NCBI GenBank assembly: GCA_964534275.1
Contig: CAZHQG010000011.1
Span: forward strand, 1-64,000
Direction: 5' to 3'
DNA from: HRBIN30 sp964534275
GTDB lineage: Bacteria; Desulfobacterota; Binatia; HRBIN30
DNA length: 64,000 nucleotides
Position numbers and translations under genes: made by a program. Positions 1 through 8,002 of this stretch are shown here, in pieces; within the stretch, counting starts at the first letter, position 1; the number at the start of each line of letters is the position of its first letter. The notes beneath the pieces are model-generated. The model ran no database searches, had not been told where the DNA came from, and worked only from the letters and a program-made list of their open reading frames with translations.

Positions 1-52
1 TGAGGGCGGACGTACCGTGGGCGCCGGCGTGGTCACCAAAATCGTCGAGTGA
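1..52 (+). CDS. tuf: Elongation factor Tu, C-terminal end only
   Basis: Reading from base 2, the last 16 codons give a tail ending GAGVVTKIVE and a TGA stop at 50-52, which is the conserved C-terminus of EF-Tu, the GTPase that brings aminoacyl-tRNA to the ribosome. The rest lies left of the window. The position directly before rpsJ is the classical tuf-S10 order, so co-transcription with the ribosomal genes is likely. Too short to say which tuf copy it is. Confidence 0.9.
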   Translation, partial: EGGRTVGAGVVTKIVE

Positions 53-102
53 GTCGATCGTGCCAGGAGCGTGAGTCGCGCCACGGTTGGAGCGAGGACA
101 CC

Positions 103-411
103 ATGAGCCAAAAGATTCGGATTCGTTTGAAAGGCTACGACCATCGGCTCCTGGACCAGTCTGTCAAGGAGATTGTCGACACCGTGCGGCAGACAGGTGG
201 CCGGGTTGCGGGGCCCGTTCCGTTACCAACTCGTATCGAACGGTTTACGGTCAATCGGTCGCCCCACGTGGACAAAAAATCGCGAGAGCAGTTCGAGATT
301 CGAACACACAAGCGGCTCATCGACATCTTAGACCCGACACCACAGACAATGGATGCACTGGGAAAATTGGAGCTTGCGGCTGGCGTAGACGTGGAGATCA
401 AGCTGGCGTGA
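103..411 (+). CDS. rpsJ: 30S ribosomal protein S10
   Basis: 102 aa, the normal family length. It begins MSQKIRIRLKGYDH and carries the S10 block VNRSPHVDKKSREQFEIRTH in the middle. S10 sits in the 30S head and also serves as NusE in transcription antitermination. The reading frame is open further upstream to a GTG at 49, but the ATG at 103 matches the family N-terminus and follows GAGGA at 94-98, so I chose it. First complete gene of the ribosomal superoperon. Confidence 0.97.
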   Translation: MSQKIRIRLKGYDHRLLDQSVKEIVDTVRQTGGRVAGPVPLPTRIERFTVNRSPHVDKKSREQFEIRTHKRLIDILDPTPQTMDALGKLELAAGVDVEIKLA

Positions 412-479
412 GGCAGGGCGGTAGCCAGGTCCAGGTGTTTGCGTGAATGGAAAATGCGTAGGCAGAAGGTGACGGCGCC

Positions 480-1133
480 ATGACGGGCTTAATTGGACAG
501 AAACTGGGGATGACCCAGGTGTTCGACGCAAGTGGCCGACTGGTCCCCGTGACGGTCCTGCGTGTCGGACCGTGTAGCGTGGTGCAAATCAAAACACCTG
601 CTCACGACGGATACGCGGCCGTGCAATTGGGGTTCGGCGAACAGAAGGCGCATCGAGTGAGCAAGGCGTACCGAGGTCACTGCTTGCGCGTTCCCGGAGA
701 AAAAATCTTTCGAGTTTTGCGGGAGTTTCCGGCAGACCCGACTAAGGAGTACCAGGTGGGACAGGAGCTGCGCGTAGAGCAGATTTTTAAGTCCGGCGAC
801 TTTGTGGACGTGACCGGTACTTCAAAAGGGCGTGGATTTGCCGGGGTCATGAAACGCCACGGGTTCGGCGGATTCCCCGGAAGTCATGGTACGCACGAAT
901 ACTTTCGCCACGGCGGATCTATCGGTAACCGTTCTTTCCCGGGCCGGGTCTTCAAGGGAAAACGAATGGCTGGTCACTACGGGGCAGAACGGGTGACCGT
1001 TCAAAACTTGCGGGTTTTCGCGGTGCACCCAGAGGACAATTTGTTGCTTGTCCAAGGTGCTGTTCCGGGTCCAAGGGGTGGCCTCGTGCTGGTTCGCCGA
1101 GCCGTCAAGAAACAGGAGGTGGGCGGTGTCTGA
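480..1133 (+). CDS. rplC: 50S ribosomal protein L3
   Basis: 217 aa. It begins MTGLIGQKLGMTQVF, as in the family, and has the central loop FPGSHGTHEYFRHGGSIG and the GHYGAERVTVQNL segment that reaches toward the peptidyl-transferase centre. L3 is an early-assembly 23S rRNA binding protein. Its last codons contain an AGGAGGT at 1114-1120 that serves as the Shine-Dalgarno of the overlapping rplD, which suggests translational coupling. Confidence 0.97.
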   Translation: MTGLIGQKLGMTQVFDASGRLVPVTVLRVGPCSVVQIKTPAHDGYAAVQLGFGEQKAHRVSKAYRGHCLRVPGEKIFRVLREFPADPTKEYQVGQELRVEQIFKSGDFVDVTGTSKGRGFAGVMKRHGFGGFPGSHGTHEYFRHGGSIGNRSFPGRVFKGKRMAGHYGAERVTVQNLRVFAVHPEDNLLLVQGAVPGPRGGLVLVRRAVKKQEVGGV

Positions 1134-1755
1134 ACTGGCAAGCTTGCCGTTGGTCACGCCGGATCGCACCCAGGTTGGGCAGGTTGAAGTGCGGGCCGAT
1201 GTGTTTTCGGCTCCGGTGCGCCCTCATCTCTTGCACAGCGTGGTTCGGATGCAGCTAGCAAATCGCCGCGCGGGTACGCATTCCACGAAGACAAGGGGCG
1301 AAGTGAGTGGGGGCGGAAAAAAACCCTGGCGCCAGAAGGGTACTGGCAGAGCTCGTGCGGGTAGCATCCGATCCCCACTTTGGGTTGGTGGGGCGGTCGT
1401 GTTTGGGCCGAAACCGAGGGACTATTCTTACCGGATGCCGCACTCTGCACGCGTGCAGGCGCTACGTTCCGCTTTGTCCTACAAGGTCAAGGCGAACGAA
1501 CTCATTGTGACGCCCGAAATCTCGCTGGAGCAACCCAAGACGCGTTTGTTGGTGGAGTTCCTGCGCCGATTTGGTCTCGAGAGCGTGTTGATTGTGTTGC
1601 CCGATCGAGACGAAACCATCGAGCGCGCAGGGCGAAACTTGCCGAACGTCAAGGTTGTGCCTGTAGCGGGGTTGAATGTGTACGACATTCTCCGCCACCG
1701 GAGCCTGCTGACCACACCTGAGGGGCTCAGAGCAATCGAGGGGAGATTAGGTTGA
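1126..1755 (+). CDS. rplD: 50S ribosomal protein L4
   Basis: 209 aa. The GTG start at 1126 lies inside the end of rplC (8-base overlap), 5 bases after AGGAGGT at 1114-1120. The frame is open upstream to 1048 but that part is rplC sequence. The family motif RAGTHSTKTRGEVSGGGKKP and the tract WRQKGTGRARAGSIRSP form the extended loop that lines the exit tunnel. In enterobacteria L4 also represses the S10 operon; nothing here shows whether that applies. Confidence 0.96.
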   Translation: MSELASLPLVTPDRTQVGQVEVRADVFSAPVRPHLLHSVVRMQLANRRAGTHSTKTRGEVSGGGKKPWRQKGTGRARAGSIRSPLWVGGAVVFGPKPRDYSYRMPHSARVQALRSALSYKVKANELIVTPEISLEQPKTRLLVEFLRRFGLESVLIVLPDRDETIERAGRNLPNVKVVPVAGLNVYDILRHRSLLTTPEGLRAIEGRLG

Positions 1756-1757
1756 CG

Positions 1758-2045
1758 ATGCAAGCCACCGATGTGATTCGGACCGCATTGATCACCGAAA
1801 AGGGTACGCTCCTCCAGCAGGAGGGCAACCAGTACGTGTTTGCGGTGAACCCGAAGGCGAATAAGTTCCAGATCCGGAAAGCGGTGGAGGAACTTTTTAA
1901 GGTCAAGGTGGTCGACGTTCGGACAGCAAACTACCTCGGACAGGTCCGACGTGTGGGTAGAACCGTTGGACGCCGCGCGAGCTGGAAGAAAGCCTATGTC
2001 ACGTTGGCCCCAGGGCATAAAATCGAACTCTTCGAAGTAGGTTAA
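1758..2045 (+). CDS. rplW: 50S ribosomal protein L23
   Basis: 95 aa. It contains the block YVFAVNPKANKFQIRKAVEE and KVVDVRTANYLG of L23, the tunnel-exit protein that docks trigger factor and SRP. Start: an in-frame TTG at 1752 overlaps the rplD stop, but the ATG at 1758 gives the usual N-terminus (MQATDVIRTALITEK), so I chose it. Five bases separate its stop from rplB. Confidence 0.95.
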   Translation: MQATDVIRTALITEKGTLLQQEGNQYVFAVNPKANKFQIRKAVEELFKVKVVDVRTANYLGQVRRVGRTVGRRASWKKAYVTLAPGHKIELFEVG

Positions 2046-2050
2046 GAACC

Positions 2051-2872
2051 ATGCCAATTCGCCAGTACAAACCAACGTCGCCAGGTCGACGGTTCCAAAC
2101 CGTGCTCGACTTTTCCGAGCTCACTCCGAAAGAGCCGGAGCGCTCTTTGCTCGAACCGAAGAAGAGTTCTGGTGGAAGAAACGCACTTGGCCGTATGACC
2201 GTACGGCACAGGGGTGGTGGGCACAAGCGGCTTTATCGGGTGATCGATTTCCGGCGTGACAAGACAAATGTGCCAGGCAAAGTTGCGGCGATCGAGTACG
2301 ACCCAAACCGATCCGCGCGCATCGCGCTTGTGCATTATGCCGATGGTGAGAAGCGGTACATGTTGGCCCCGCTTGGTCTAACCGTGGGGCAGGAGGTCAT
2401 GGCGGGTCCAAATGCCGATGTGCGCGTGGGCAACTGCCTGCCGCTCCAGAACATACCCACCGGCACCATTGTGCATAATGTGGAGCTGAAGCCAGGTCGG
2501 GGTGGCCAGCTCGGGAGGAGCGCAGGTGCCGCCATTCAGTTGATGGCCAAGGAGGGGGATCGAGCTTTGCTGAAGCTCCCCTCCGGAGAACTACGGTATG
2601 TGAGAATCGAGTGCCGCGCGACAGTCGGACAAGTGGGCAATGTGGATCACGAGAACGTTTCGATCGGCAAAGCCGGTCGGTCCCGTTGGCTTGGGCGCCG
2701 GCCGCACGTGCGGGGAATCGCGATGAACCCTGTCGACCATCCGCACGGGGGCGGTGAGGGGCGCTCCAAGGGAAACCACCCGCAATCACCTTGGGGTCAG
2801 CCGGCAAAGGGATACAAAACTCGACGAAATAAGCGAACCGATCGTTTTATTGTCAAACGGCGAAACGCGTAG
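2051..2872 (+). CDS. rplB: 50S ribosomal protein L2
   Basis: 273 aa, normal length. It begins MPIRQYKPTSPGRRFQTV and has the highly conserved C-terminal region MNPVDHPHGGGEGRS, which carries the histidine close to the peptidyl-transferase centre. L2 is needed for subunit association and peptide-bond formation. Only 5 bases after rplW; rpsS follows after 28 bases. Confidence 0.98.
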   Translation: MPIRQYKPTSPGRRFQTVLDFSELTPKEPERSLLEPKKSSGGRNALGRMTVRHRGGGHKRLYRVIDFRRDKTNVPGKVAAIEYDPNRSARIALVHYADGEKRYMLAPLGLTVGQEVMAGPNADVRVGNCLPLQNIPTGTIVHNVELKPGRGGQLGRSAGAAIQLMAKEGDRALLKLPSGELRYVRIECRATVGQVGNVDHENVSIGKAGRSRWLGRRPHVRGIAMNPVDHPHGGGEGRSKGNHPQSPWGQPAKGYKTRRNKRTDRFIVKRRNA

Positions 2873-2900
2873 GCTCGGACACCTAGGGAAGGGTATTGCA

Positions 2901-3182
2901 GTGGCACGCTCTCTCAAAAAAGGCCCGTTTATTGACGACCACCTGCTCCGAAAAGTGCAGGCGCTGAATCAGGAGCGCAAAAAACAGCCCATCAAGACTT
3001 GGTCCCGGCGTTCTACAATCAGTCCTGAAATGGTGGGACACACGTTTTTAGTTCACAATGGAAGAAAGTTCGTGCCGGTGTTCGTCACGGAGAACATGGT
3101 GGGCCATAAGCTGGGCGAGTTCGCCCCGACCCGGACGTTTCACGGCCATGCCGGCGACCGAAAGGCCGAGGTCAAGAAGTAA
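2901..3182 (+). CDS. rpsS: 30S ribosomal protein S19
   Basis: 93 aa. The GTG start at 2901 gives MARSLKKGPFIDDHLL, the family N-terminus. The longer open frame from 2754 overlaps rplB and is not supported. The conserved EFAPTRTFHGHAGD block lies near the C-terminus. S19 forms a complex with S13 in the 30S head that contacts the A-site finger. Start confidence is high despite the weak start codon. Confidence 0.96.
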   Translation: MARSLKKGPFIDDHLLRKVQALNQERKKQPIKTWSRRSTISPEMVGHTFLVHNGRKFVPVFVTENMVGHKLGEFAPTRTFHGHAGDRKAEVKK

Positions 3183-3200
3183 GAATCGAGGTGTCTCGTC

Positions 3201-3551
3201 ATGGAAGCTCGATGCGTTGTACGATACTTGCGGATCTCGCCACGAAAGTTGCGCTTGGTCGCCGATCTTGTGCGAGGCCAGCAAGTTGGCAAGGCGCTGC
3301 AAGTACTTCAGTTTACTCCAAAGCGCGGGGCGCGGTTCTTGGCGAAAGCTGTGCGGGCGGCAGTGGCCAACGTCGAGCAGCTGGAAAGAGGCGTGGACGT
3401 GGACAGCCTCGTAATCAAGTCTGTCGTGGTTGACGGCGGTCCAACGTTGAAGCGCTTTTTACCAAGGGCACATGGGCGAGCAACTCCTATTCGGAAAAGG
3501 ACAAGCCACCTGACGGTCGTTGTCGCTGATCAGGCTTCGTCAACGAGGTGA
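3201..3551 (+). CDS. rplV: 50S ribosomal protein L22
   Basis: 116 aa. The N-terminus contains RYLRISPRKLRLVADLVRG, the L22 signature, and the C-terminus has LPRAHGRATPIRKRTSHLT, the tunnel-lining hairpin involved in nascent-chain stalling and macrolide sensitivity. Length and order (S19-L22-S3) are canonical. Seven bases separate it from rpsC. Confidence 0.97.
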   Translation: MEARCVVRYLRISPRKLRLVADLVRGQQVGKALQVLQFTPKRGARFLAKAVRAAVANVEQLERGVDVDSLVIKSVVVDGGPTLKRFLPRAHGRATPIRKRTSHLTVVVADQASSTR

Positions 3552-3558
3552 TTGCGTT

Positions 3559-4227
3559 ATGGGTCAGAAAGTTCACCCCAAAGGATTTCGGCTCGGAATT
3601 ATAGAGCAGTGGGAGTCGCGTTGGTTTGCGAAGAAGGATTACGCAGACTGGCTGCACGAAGATCTGCGGTTGCGGAAGTTTTTGAAGGACAAGCTTTCCC
3701 AAGCCGGGATCTCGCAAATCGAGATCGAGCGCTTTGCCAATAAGCTGCGAGTGAACATTCACACTGCGCGTCCTGGGATTGTGATCGGCAAAAAAGGTGC
3801 CGAGATCGAGAAATTGAAACAGGATATCTTCCAGCTGACCAAGAAAGAGCCGATTGTCAATGTTCATGAGGTGCGGCGACCTGATCTTGAGGGCCAGCTG
3901 GTTGCCGAAAATGTTGCGCTGCAGTTGCAGCGACGCGTGGCATTTCGAAGAGCCATGAAGGAGGCCGTGAGCCGAGCCATGCGGATGGGTGCGCAAGGCG
4001 TGAAAATCCAGTGCTCTGGGCGGTTGGCCGGTGCTGAAATCGCTAGAACGGAGTGGTATCGCGAAGGGCGCGTTCCGCTGCACACCTTGCGGGCTCGGAT
4101 CAGCTACGGGTTTGCCGAGGCCAAAACAACCTACGGGGTGATCGGTATCAAAGCCTGGATTTTCCGCGGCGAGGTCCTGTCACGTGAGGAAAACCCGATG
4201 TTTGGTCAAGTTGCCTCCAGTAGTTGA
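3559..4227 (+). CDS. rpsC: 30S ribosomal protein S3
   Basis: 222 aa. The ATG at 3559 gives MGQKVHPKGFRLGII, the family start; upstream in-frame codons fall inside rplV. The KH domain shows RPGIVIGKKGAEIEKL (about residues 75-90), the RNA-binding GxxG region, and the C-terminal domain has SGRLAGAEIART. S3 lines the mRNA entry channel and contributes to helicase activity of the ribosome. Confidence 0.97.
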   Translation: MGQKVHPKGFRLGIIEQWESRWFAKKDYADWLHEDLRLRKFLKDKLSQAGISQIEIERFANKLRVNIHTARPGIVIGKKGAEIEKLKQDIFQLTKKEPIVNVHEVRRPDLEGQLVAENVALQLQRRVAFRRAMKEAVSRAMRMGAQGVKIQCSGRLAGAEIARTEWYREGRVPLHTLRARISYGFAEAKTTYGVIGIKAWIFRGEVLSREENPMFGQVASSS

Positions 4228-4259
4228 GGGCTAGCTGCCGGTCGTTTTGGGAGACTCTA

Positions 4260-4682
4260 ATGTTAGCGCCGAAGAAAACGAAGTATCGTAAGCAACAGAG
4301 AGGACGTCGTCGGGGCACGGCCTGGCGGGGTTGCACTCTGGCGTTTGGGGACTTTGGTTTGCAAGCGACCGGACGGGGCTGGGTGACTGCTCGAGAAATC
4401 GAAGCTGCACGTGTTGCCCTGACGAGGCACATCAAGCGTGGAGGCCGGGTTTGGGTTCGGGTGTTCCCGGACAAGCCTGTGACAAAAAAACCTGCTGAAA
4501 CCCGCATGGGCAAGGGAAAAGGTTCACCAGAAATGTGGGTCGCGGTGGTGAAGCCGGGTCGAATGCTCTTCGAAATGGAAGGGGTCCCCGAACCGGTAGC
4601 GCGAGAGGCGTTTCGACTCGCGGCTCACAAGCTCTCTGTGAGTACGCAGTTTCGGTCCCGAACAGCCTCGGTGGTGGGGTGA
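4260..4682 (+). CDS. rplP: 50S ribosomal protein L16
   Basis: 140 aa. It starts MLAPKKTKYRKQQRGRRRG and contains GRVWVRVFPDKPVTKKPAE and RMGKGKGSPEMWVAVVKPG, both L16 signatures. L16 organises the A-site region of the 50S subunit and the GTPase-associated centre. The frame is open upstream to 4224 but the ATG at 4260 matches the family. Four bases separate the stop from rpmC. Confidence 0.97.
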   Translation: MLAPKKTKYRKQQRGRRRGTAWRGCTLAFGDFGLQATGRGWVTAREIEAARVALTRHIKRGGRVWVRVFPDKPVTKKPAETRMGKGKGSPEMWVAVVKPGRMLFEMEGVPEPVAREAFRLAAHKLSVSTQFRSRTASVVG

Positions 4683-4686
4683 CGCG

Positions 4687-4881
4687 ATGCGGCCAAAGGA
4701 ACTTCGGGAAATGCCCGTTGCTGAGCTACAAGCAAAACTGCAGGAACTTCGTGAACGGTTGGTAGCGTTGCGACTGAAAAAACGCGTTGGTGGCTTGGAA
4801 AGTCCCGCGCTCTTACGGGCTACTCGGCGGGATATCGCGCGGGTTCTAACGATCCTCAAGGAACGGCAAGAAAAGAAATGA
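4687..4881 (+). CDS. rpmC: 50S ribosomal protein L29
   Basis: 64 aa, a two-helix protein with the L29 pattern: an N-terminal LREMPVAELQAKLQELRERL and a C-terminal RATRRDIARVLTILKERQ. It sits at the tunnel exit beside L23 and is a docking point for chaperones and targeting factors. Its stop overlaps the rpsQ start by 4 bases (ATGA at 4878), an arrangement expected to couple translation. Confidence 0.95.
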   Translation: MRPKELREMPVAELQAKLQELRERLVALRLKKRVGGLESPALLRATRRDIARVLTILKERQEKK

Positions 4882-5159
4882 CCAGCGAAACAAAGCAATC
4901 TCCTCGTGGCCGACGCAAAACACGCGAAGGCATCGTTGTTAGCGACAAAATGGATAAGACCGTAGTTGTCGTGGTCGAGCGATTGGTACAGCACCCGAAG
5001 TACAAGAAACGTGTCCGGCGACGAGCTCGCGTAAAGGCACACGATCCCCGCAACGAATGTCGTGTTGGCGACCGAGTGCTAATCCGCGAAACTCGGCCTT
5101 TGAGTCGCGAAAAACGCTGGACCGTGAGTCGGATCTTAGAGCGGGCTCAAGTCGGGTAG
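4878..5159 (+). CDS. rpsQ: 30S ribosomal protein S17
   Basis: 93 aa. The OB-fold core reads GIVVSDKMDKTVVVVVERL followed by HPKYKKRVRRRARVKAHDP, matching S17, a primary 16S rRNA binder. The N-terminus has a short basic extension before the fold. A 31-base gap precedes rplN, with GGAG at 5179-5182 as its ribosome-binding site. Confidence 0.96.
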   Translation: MTSETKQSPRGRRKTREGIVVSDKMDKTVVVVVERLVQHPKYKKRVRRRARVKAHDPRNECRVGDRVLIRETRPLSREKRWTVSRILERAQVG

Positions 5160-5190
5160 TTGCGACAGCATTGGGAATGGAGAGGCAACA

Positions 5191-5559
5191 ATGGTGCAGG
5201 CGGAAACAATCTTGGATGTGGCAGATAACTCTGGAGCTCGAAAGGTGCTCTGCATCAAAGTGCTCGGCGGAACGCGCCGTCGTTATGCCACGGTCGGGGA
5301 CATCATTGTGGTGTCGGTGAAAGAGGCCGTGCCCAATGGCAAAGTCAAGAAGGGCGACGTGGCCAAAGCCGTGGTGGTTCGAACAGCCAAGGAGGTTGGG
5401 AGGCCGGACGGCTCCTACATTAAGTTCGATACCAACTCGGCCGTGCTGATCGACAACCAGCGTGAGCCAATTGGTACGCGAATTTTTGGACCGGTCGCCC
5501 GTGAACTGCGGGCCAAAAAATTCATGAAGATTTTGTCGCTTGCACCAGAAGTCATCTAA
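5191..5559 (+). CDS. rplN: 50S ribosomal protein L14
   Basis: 122 aa, the usual length. It contains DVADNSGARKVLCIKVLGG near the N-terminus and the L14 signature GSYIKFDTNSAVLIDNQ in the middle, then GTRIFGPVARELR. L14 forms an intersubunit bridge with 16S rRNA and is the binding site of the silencing factor RsfS. Start ATG at 5191 is unambiguous. Confidence 0.97.
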   Translation: MVQAETILDVADNSGARKVLCIKVLGGTRRRYATVGDIIVVSVKEAVPNGKVKKGDVAKAVVVRTAKEVGRPDGSYIKFDTNSAVLIDNQREPIGTRIFGPVARELRAKKFMKILSLAPEVI

Positions 5560-5572
5560 CAGAGAAACAGCA

Positions 5573-5893
5573 ATGGCAGCGAAAATCAAAAAGGGCGACC
5601 TTGTAATGGTCATTGCGGGGAAGGAACGAGGCAAGACCGGTCGTGTCTTGCGCTGTGACCCGCAAAAGGCAGTGGTGCTCATCGAGCGGCTGAACACGGT
5701 CAAGCGCCACCTTCGGGCTCGGGGACCGCGCGCGCAGCAGGGGATCATCGAGAAGGAGGCGCCAATCCATATCTCGAACGTCATGTTGATGTGCGACCGC
5801 TGCAATGCACCGGTGCGGGTTGGGTTCAAACGGGACGCCGAGGGGCGTCTAGTCAGGATTTGCCGGCGTTGCAAAGAACAGTTGGATGTTTGA
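5573..5893 (+). CDS. rplX: 50S ribosomal protein L24, zinc-ribbon form
   Basis: 106 aa. The KOW motif GDLVMVIAGKERGKTGRVL lies at residues about 7-25. The C-terminal part has two cysteine pairs (CDRC and CRRC), the zinc-binding C+ form that many bacteria have lost. L24 initiates 50S assembly. The ATG at 5573 was chosen over the upstream in-frame codon at 5540 because that lies in rplN and the shorter start matches the family. Confidence 0.95.
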   Translation: MAAKIKKGDLVMVIAGKERGKTGRVLRCDPQKAVVLIERLNTVKRHLRARGPRAQQGIIEKEAPIHISNVMLMCDRCNAPVRVGFKRDAEGRLVRICRRCKEQLDV

Positions 5894-5902
5894 GAGTGAC
5901 CT

Positions 5903-6445
5903 ATGCGTTCCCGATTGCATGAACGGTACGAGAAAGAGGTTGTACCGAAGCTCATGAAGGAGCTCGGGTATAAAAACCGGTTCCAAGTTCCGCGGCTCGA
6001 GAAAATCGTGATCAACGTGGGGCTGGGAGAAGCCACCCAAAACGCAAAATTGCTGGAGGCCGCGATGGAGGAGCTTGCGGCGGTAACCGGTCAAAAGCCG
6101 GTCGCGACCCGGGCGCGCAAAGCCATCGCGAACTTCAAACTTCGCAAGGGGATGGCTATTGGCTGCATGGTGACGTTGCGAGGCGAGCGGATGTACGAGT
6201 TCTTCGACCGCCTCGTAAACGTAGCCCTACCACGGGTCCGCGATTTTAAGGGGGTTTCGGATCGTTCCTTCGACGGTCGGGGAAACTACTCGCTTGGGAT
6301 CCGCGAACAAATTATTTTCCCCGAGATCGATCTGGACAAGGTGGAGAAGGTGCACGGTCTCACGGTTTGCATCGGGACGACCGCGCGCACAGACGCTGAA
6401 GCGCGCACCTTGCTGCGTGAGCTTGGCATGCCATTTCGTGCATAA
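5903..6445 (+). CDS. rplE: 50S ribosomal protein L5
   Basis: 180 aa. Family blocks are NRFQVPRLEKIVINVGLGEA at about residues 27-46 and the C-terminal GMAIGCMVTLRG, GRGNYSLGIREQIIFPEID. L5 binds 5S rRNA with L18 and contacts P-site tRNA. Nine bases after rplX. Confidence 0.98.
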   Translation: MRSRLHERYEKEVVPKLMKELGYKNRFQVPRLEKIVINVGLGEATQNAKLLEAAMEELAAVTGQKPVATRARKAIANFKLRKGMAIGCMVTLRGERMYEFFDRLVNVALPRVRDFKGVSDRSFDGRGNYSLGIREQIIFPEIDLDKVEKVHGLTVCIGTTARTDAEARTLLRELGMPFRA

Positions 6446-6457
6446 AGAGGTTTACCT

Positions 6458-6643
6458 ATGGCTAGAAAGTGTCTGAGAATTAAAGCGCAGCGAACGCCGA
6501 AATTTCGGGTGCGCGCGCGAAACCGCTGTCCGCGATGTGGCCGGCCGCGCGCATTCTACCGCCGCTTCAAACTCTGTCGGCTCTGTTTGCGAGATTTGGC
6601 GCGGAAAGGGGAGATCCCTGGCTTAATCAAAGCGAGCTGGTGA
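6458..6643 (+). CDS. rpsN: 30S ribosomal protein S14, type Z (zinc)
   Basis: 61 aa, the short zinc-binding form of S14 rather than the about 100-aa form without zinc. Two cysteine pairs (CPRC near residue 24 and CRLC near residue 40) make the zinc knuckle. The C-terminus ends LARKGEIPGLIKASW, a typical type-Z end. S14 assembles late in the 30S head. One base separates the stop from the in-frame GTG at 6645. Confidence 0.96.
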   Translation: MARKCLRIKAQRTPKFRVRARNRCPRCGRPRAFYRRFKLCRLCLRDLARKGEIPGLIKASW

Positions 6644-6653
6644 GGTGCTCGAC

Positions 6654-7049
6654 ATGATGACCGATCCAATCGCAGATATGCTAACGCGCATTCGCAACGC
6701 CTCGGCTGCCCGAAAGGAGTCGGTGGATATTCCCTGGTCCAAGCTAAAGGAAAAGATCTTGCGCATCTTGCGGGACGAAGGATTTGTTGGAGAGTGCATC
6801 AACATTCAGGTCGATGGGAAGCCTTGGCTTAGGGTTGTGTTGCGTTACGACGAGCAAAAGCGCCCCGTGATTAATGGCTTGCGTCGGGTGAGCAAACCCG
6901 GGTTGAGGGTGTATGTTGGGGTGGACGAAATCCCCTTGGTCCGCCAGGGTTTGGGGGTCTCCATCCTTTCGACCCCAGCCGGCGTACTCACGGATCGTCA
7001 GGCTCGACAAAAGCATGTAGGCGGCGAGCTGCTTTGTTCTGTGTGGTGA
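6654..7049 (+). CDS. rpsH: 30S ribosomal protein S8
   Basis: 131 aa. It begins MMTDPIADMLTRIRNAS and ends with SILSTPAGVLTDRQARQKHVGGE; S8 family members normally end in this STxxGxxTDxxAR pattern. S8 binds the central 16S domain. The ATG at 6654 (another at 6657) follows GAGGTG at 6643-6648; an in-frame GTG at 6645 is possible but would put the start inside the Shine-Dalgarno. Confidence 0.94.
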   Translation: MMTDPIADMLTRIRNASAARKESVDIPWSKLKEKILRILRDEGFVGECINIQVDGKPWLRVVLRYDEQKRPVINGLRRVSKPGLRVYVGVDEIPLVRQGLGVSILSTPAGVLTDRQARQKHVGGELLCSVW

Positions 7050-7058
7050 GCAATCGAT

Positions 7059-7604
7059 ATGTCGCGTATTGGCAAGCAACCGATTGAGATTCCTCAGGGC
7101 GTTCGGGTGGCGATCGAAGGCTCAAAGGTCACGGTGACCGGTCCGAAAGGCACCTTGGGCCAAGATCTCCCTCCAGGCGTGAAGGCCGAACTTGACGGCA
7201 ACGTACTCCGCGTGGTTCGCCTCGACGATTCGCGTCGCTCCCGGGCGATGCATGGCTTGGCGCAACGTCTTCTGGCCAATGCAGTTACCGGTGTTTCCCG
7301 GGGATTTTCGAAAACCTTGGAAATCGTTGGCGTGGGGTATCGTGTCGAGCCTCGGGGACAGGCATTATATTTCACACTCGGTTACTCTCACCCCATCCTG
7401 TTTCAGTTGCCCGAAGGAATTACAGGGAAAGTGGAGCGGCAAACTGTGCTCACGCTTGAGGGGATTGATAAGCAGCTCCTGGGGCAGTGTGCCGCGATGA
7501 TCCGTAGCCTTCGTCCACCGGAGCCGTACAAAGGAAAAGGGATCCGCTACCAGAACGAAGTCTTGCGCCGCAAAGCTGGGAAGGCTGCTGGAGCAGGAGG
7601 TTGA
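7059..7604 (+). CDS. rplF: 50S ribosomal protein L6
   Basis: 181 aa with the duplicated L6 fold. N-terminal block SRIGKQPIEIPQGV and VTGPKGTL; C-terminal block RPPEPYKGKGIRYQNEVLRR carries the signature P-Y-K-G-K-G. L6 lies near the sarcin-ricin loop. Its last codons contain AGGAGG (7595-7600), the ribosome-binding site of rplR. Confidence 0.97.
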   Translation: MSRIGKQPIEIPQGVRVAIEGSKVTVTGPKGTLGQDLPPGVKAELDGNVLRVVRLDDSRRSRAMHGLAQRLLANAVTGVSRGFSKTLEIVGVGYRVEPRGQALYFTLGYSHPILFQLPEGITGKVERQTVLTLEGIDKQLLGQCAAMIRSLRPPEPYKGKGIRYQNEVLRRKAGKAAGAGG

Positions 7605-7609
7605 TGCTG

Positions 7610-7972
7610 ATGGCGTTGGCAAAAAAAGTGTTGGCACGGTATCGCCGACAGGCGCGGGTGAGGAAAAAGGTTCGTGGTACGGACACCAAGCCACGCTTGT
7701 GTGTCTTCCGAAGCAACAAGCATACGTACGTCCAGGTAATTTCGGATCAAAGTGGCAGGACACTGGCTGCGGCCTCGACGCTCTCTCCCGAACTGCGTGA
7801 TTTGGACAAGACGGGCAACAAAGACGCGGCGAAGCGCGTGGGCGAGCTGATCGGGCGGAAGTGCAAAGAGCTCGGCATCGAAACGGTTGTGTTCGACCGA
7901 AATGGTTTTCTTTACCACGGGAGAGTTCGGGCCGTTGCAGAGGGTGCCCGCGAGGCCGGCCTCAAGTTTTGA
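7610..7972 (+). CDS. rplR: 50S ribosomal protein L18
   Basis: 120 aa. It contains RKKVRGTDTKPRLCVFRSNK, the L18 RNA-binding start, YVQVISDQSGRTLAAAST, and ends FDRNGFLYHGRVRAVAEGAR with a C-terminal GLKF, the family end. L18 carries 5S rRNA to the ribosome. Three in-frame starts exist (TTG 7601, ATG 7604, ATG 7610). I chose 7610 because it is 9 bases after AGGAGG, while 7604 is only 3 bases away. Confidence 0.93.
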   Translation: MALAKKVLARYRRQARVRKKVRGTDTKPRLCVFRSNKHTYVQVISDQSGRTLAAASTLSPELRDLDKTGNKDAAKRVGELIGRKCKELGIETVVFDRNGFLYHGRVRAVAEGAREAGLKF

Positions 7973-8002
7973 CCCGCGGACGAGTCGCGAGGAGTCCAGA
8001 AG

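Noticed and set aside
4939..6036. A long open frame on the minus strand over rpsQ-rplN-rplX-rplE
   Set aside because: It lies antisense to conserved ribosomal genes that explain the sequence fully; the frame is long by GC bias.
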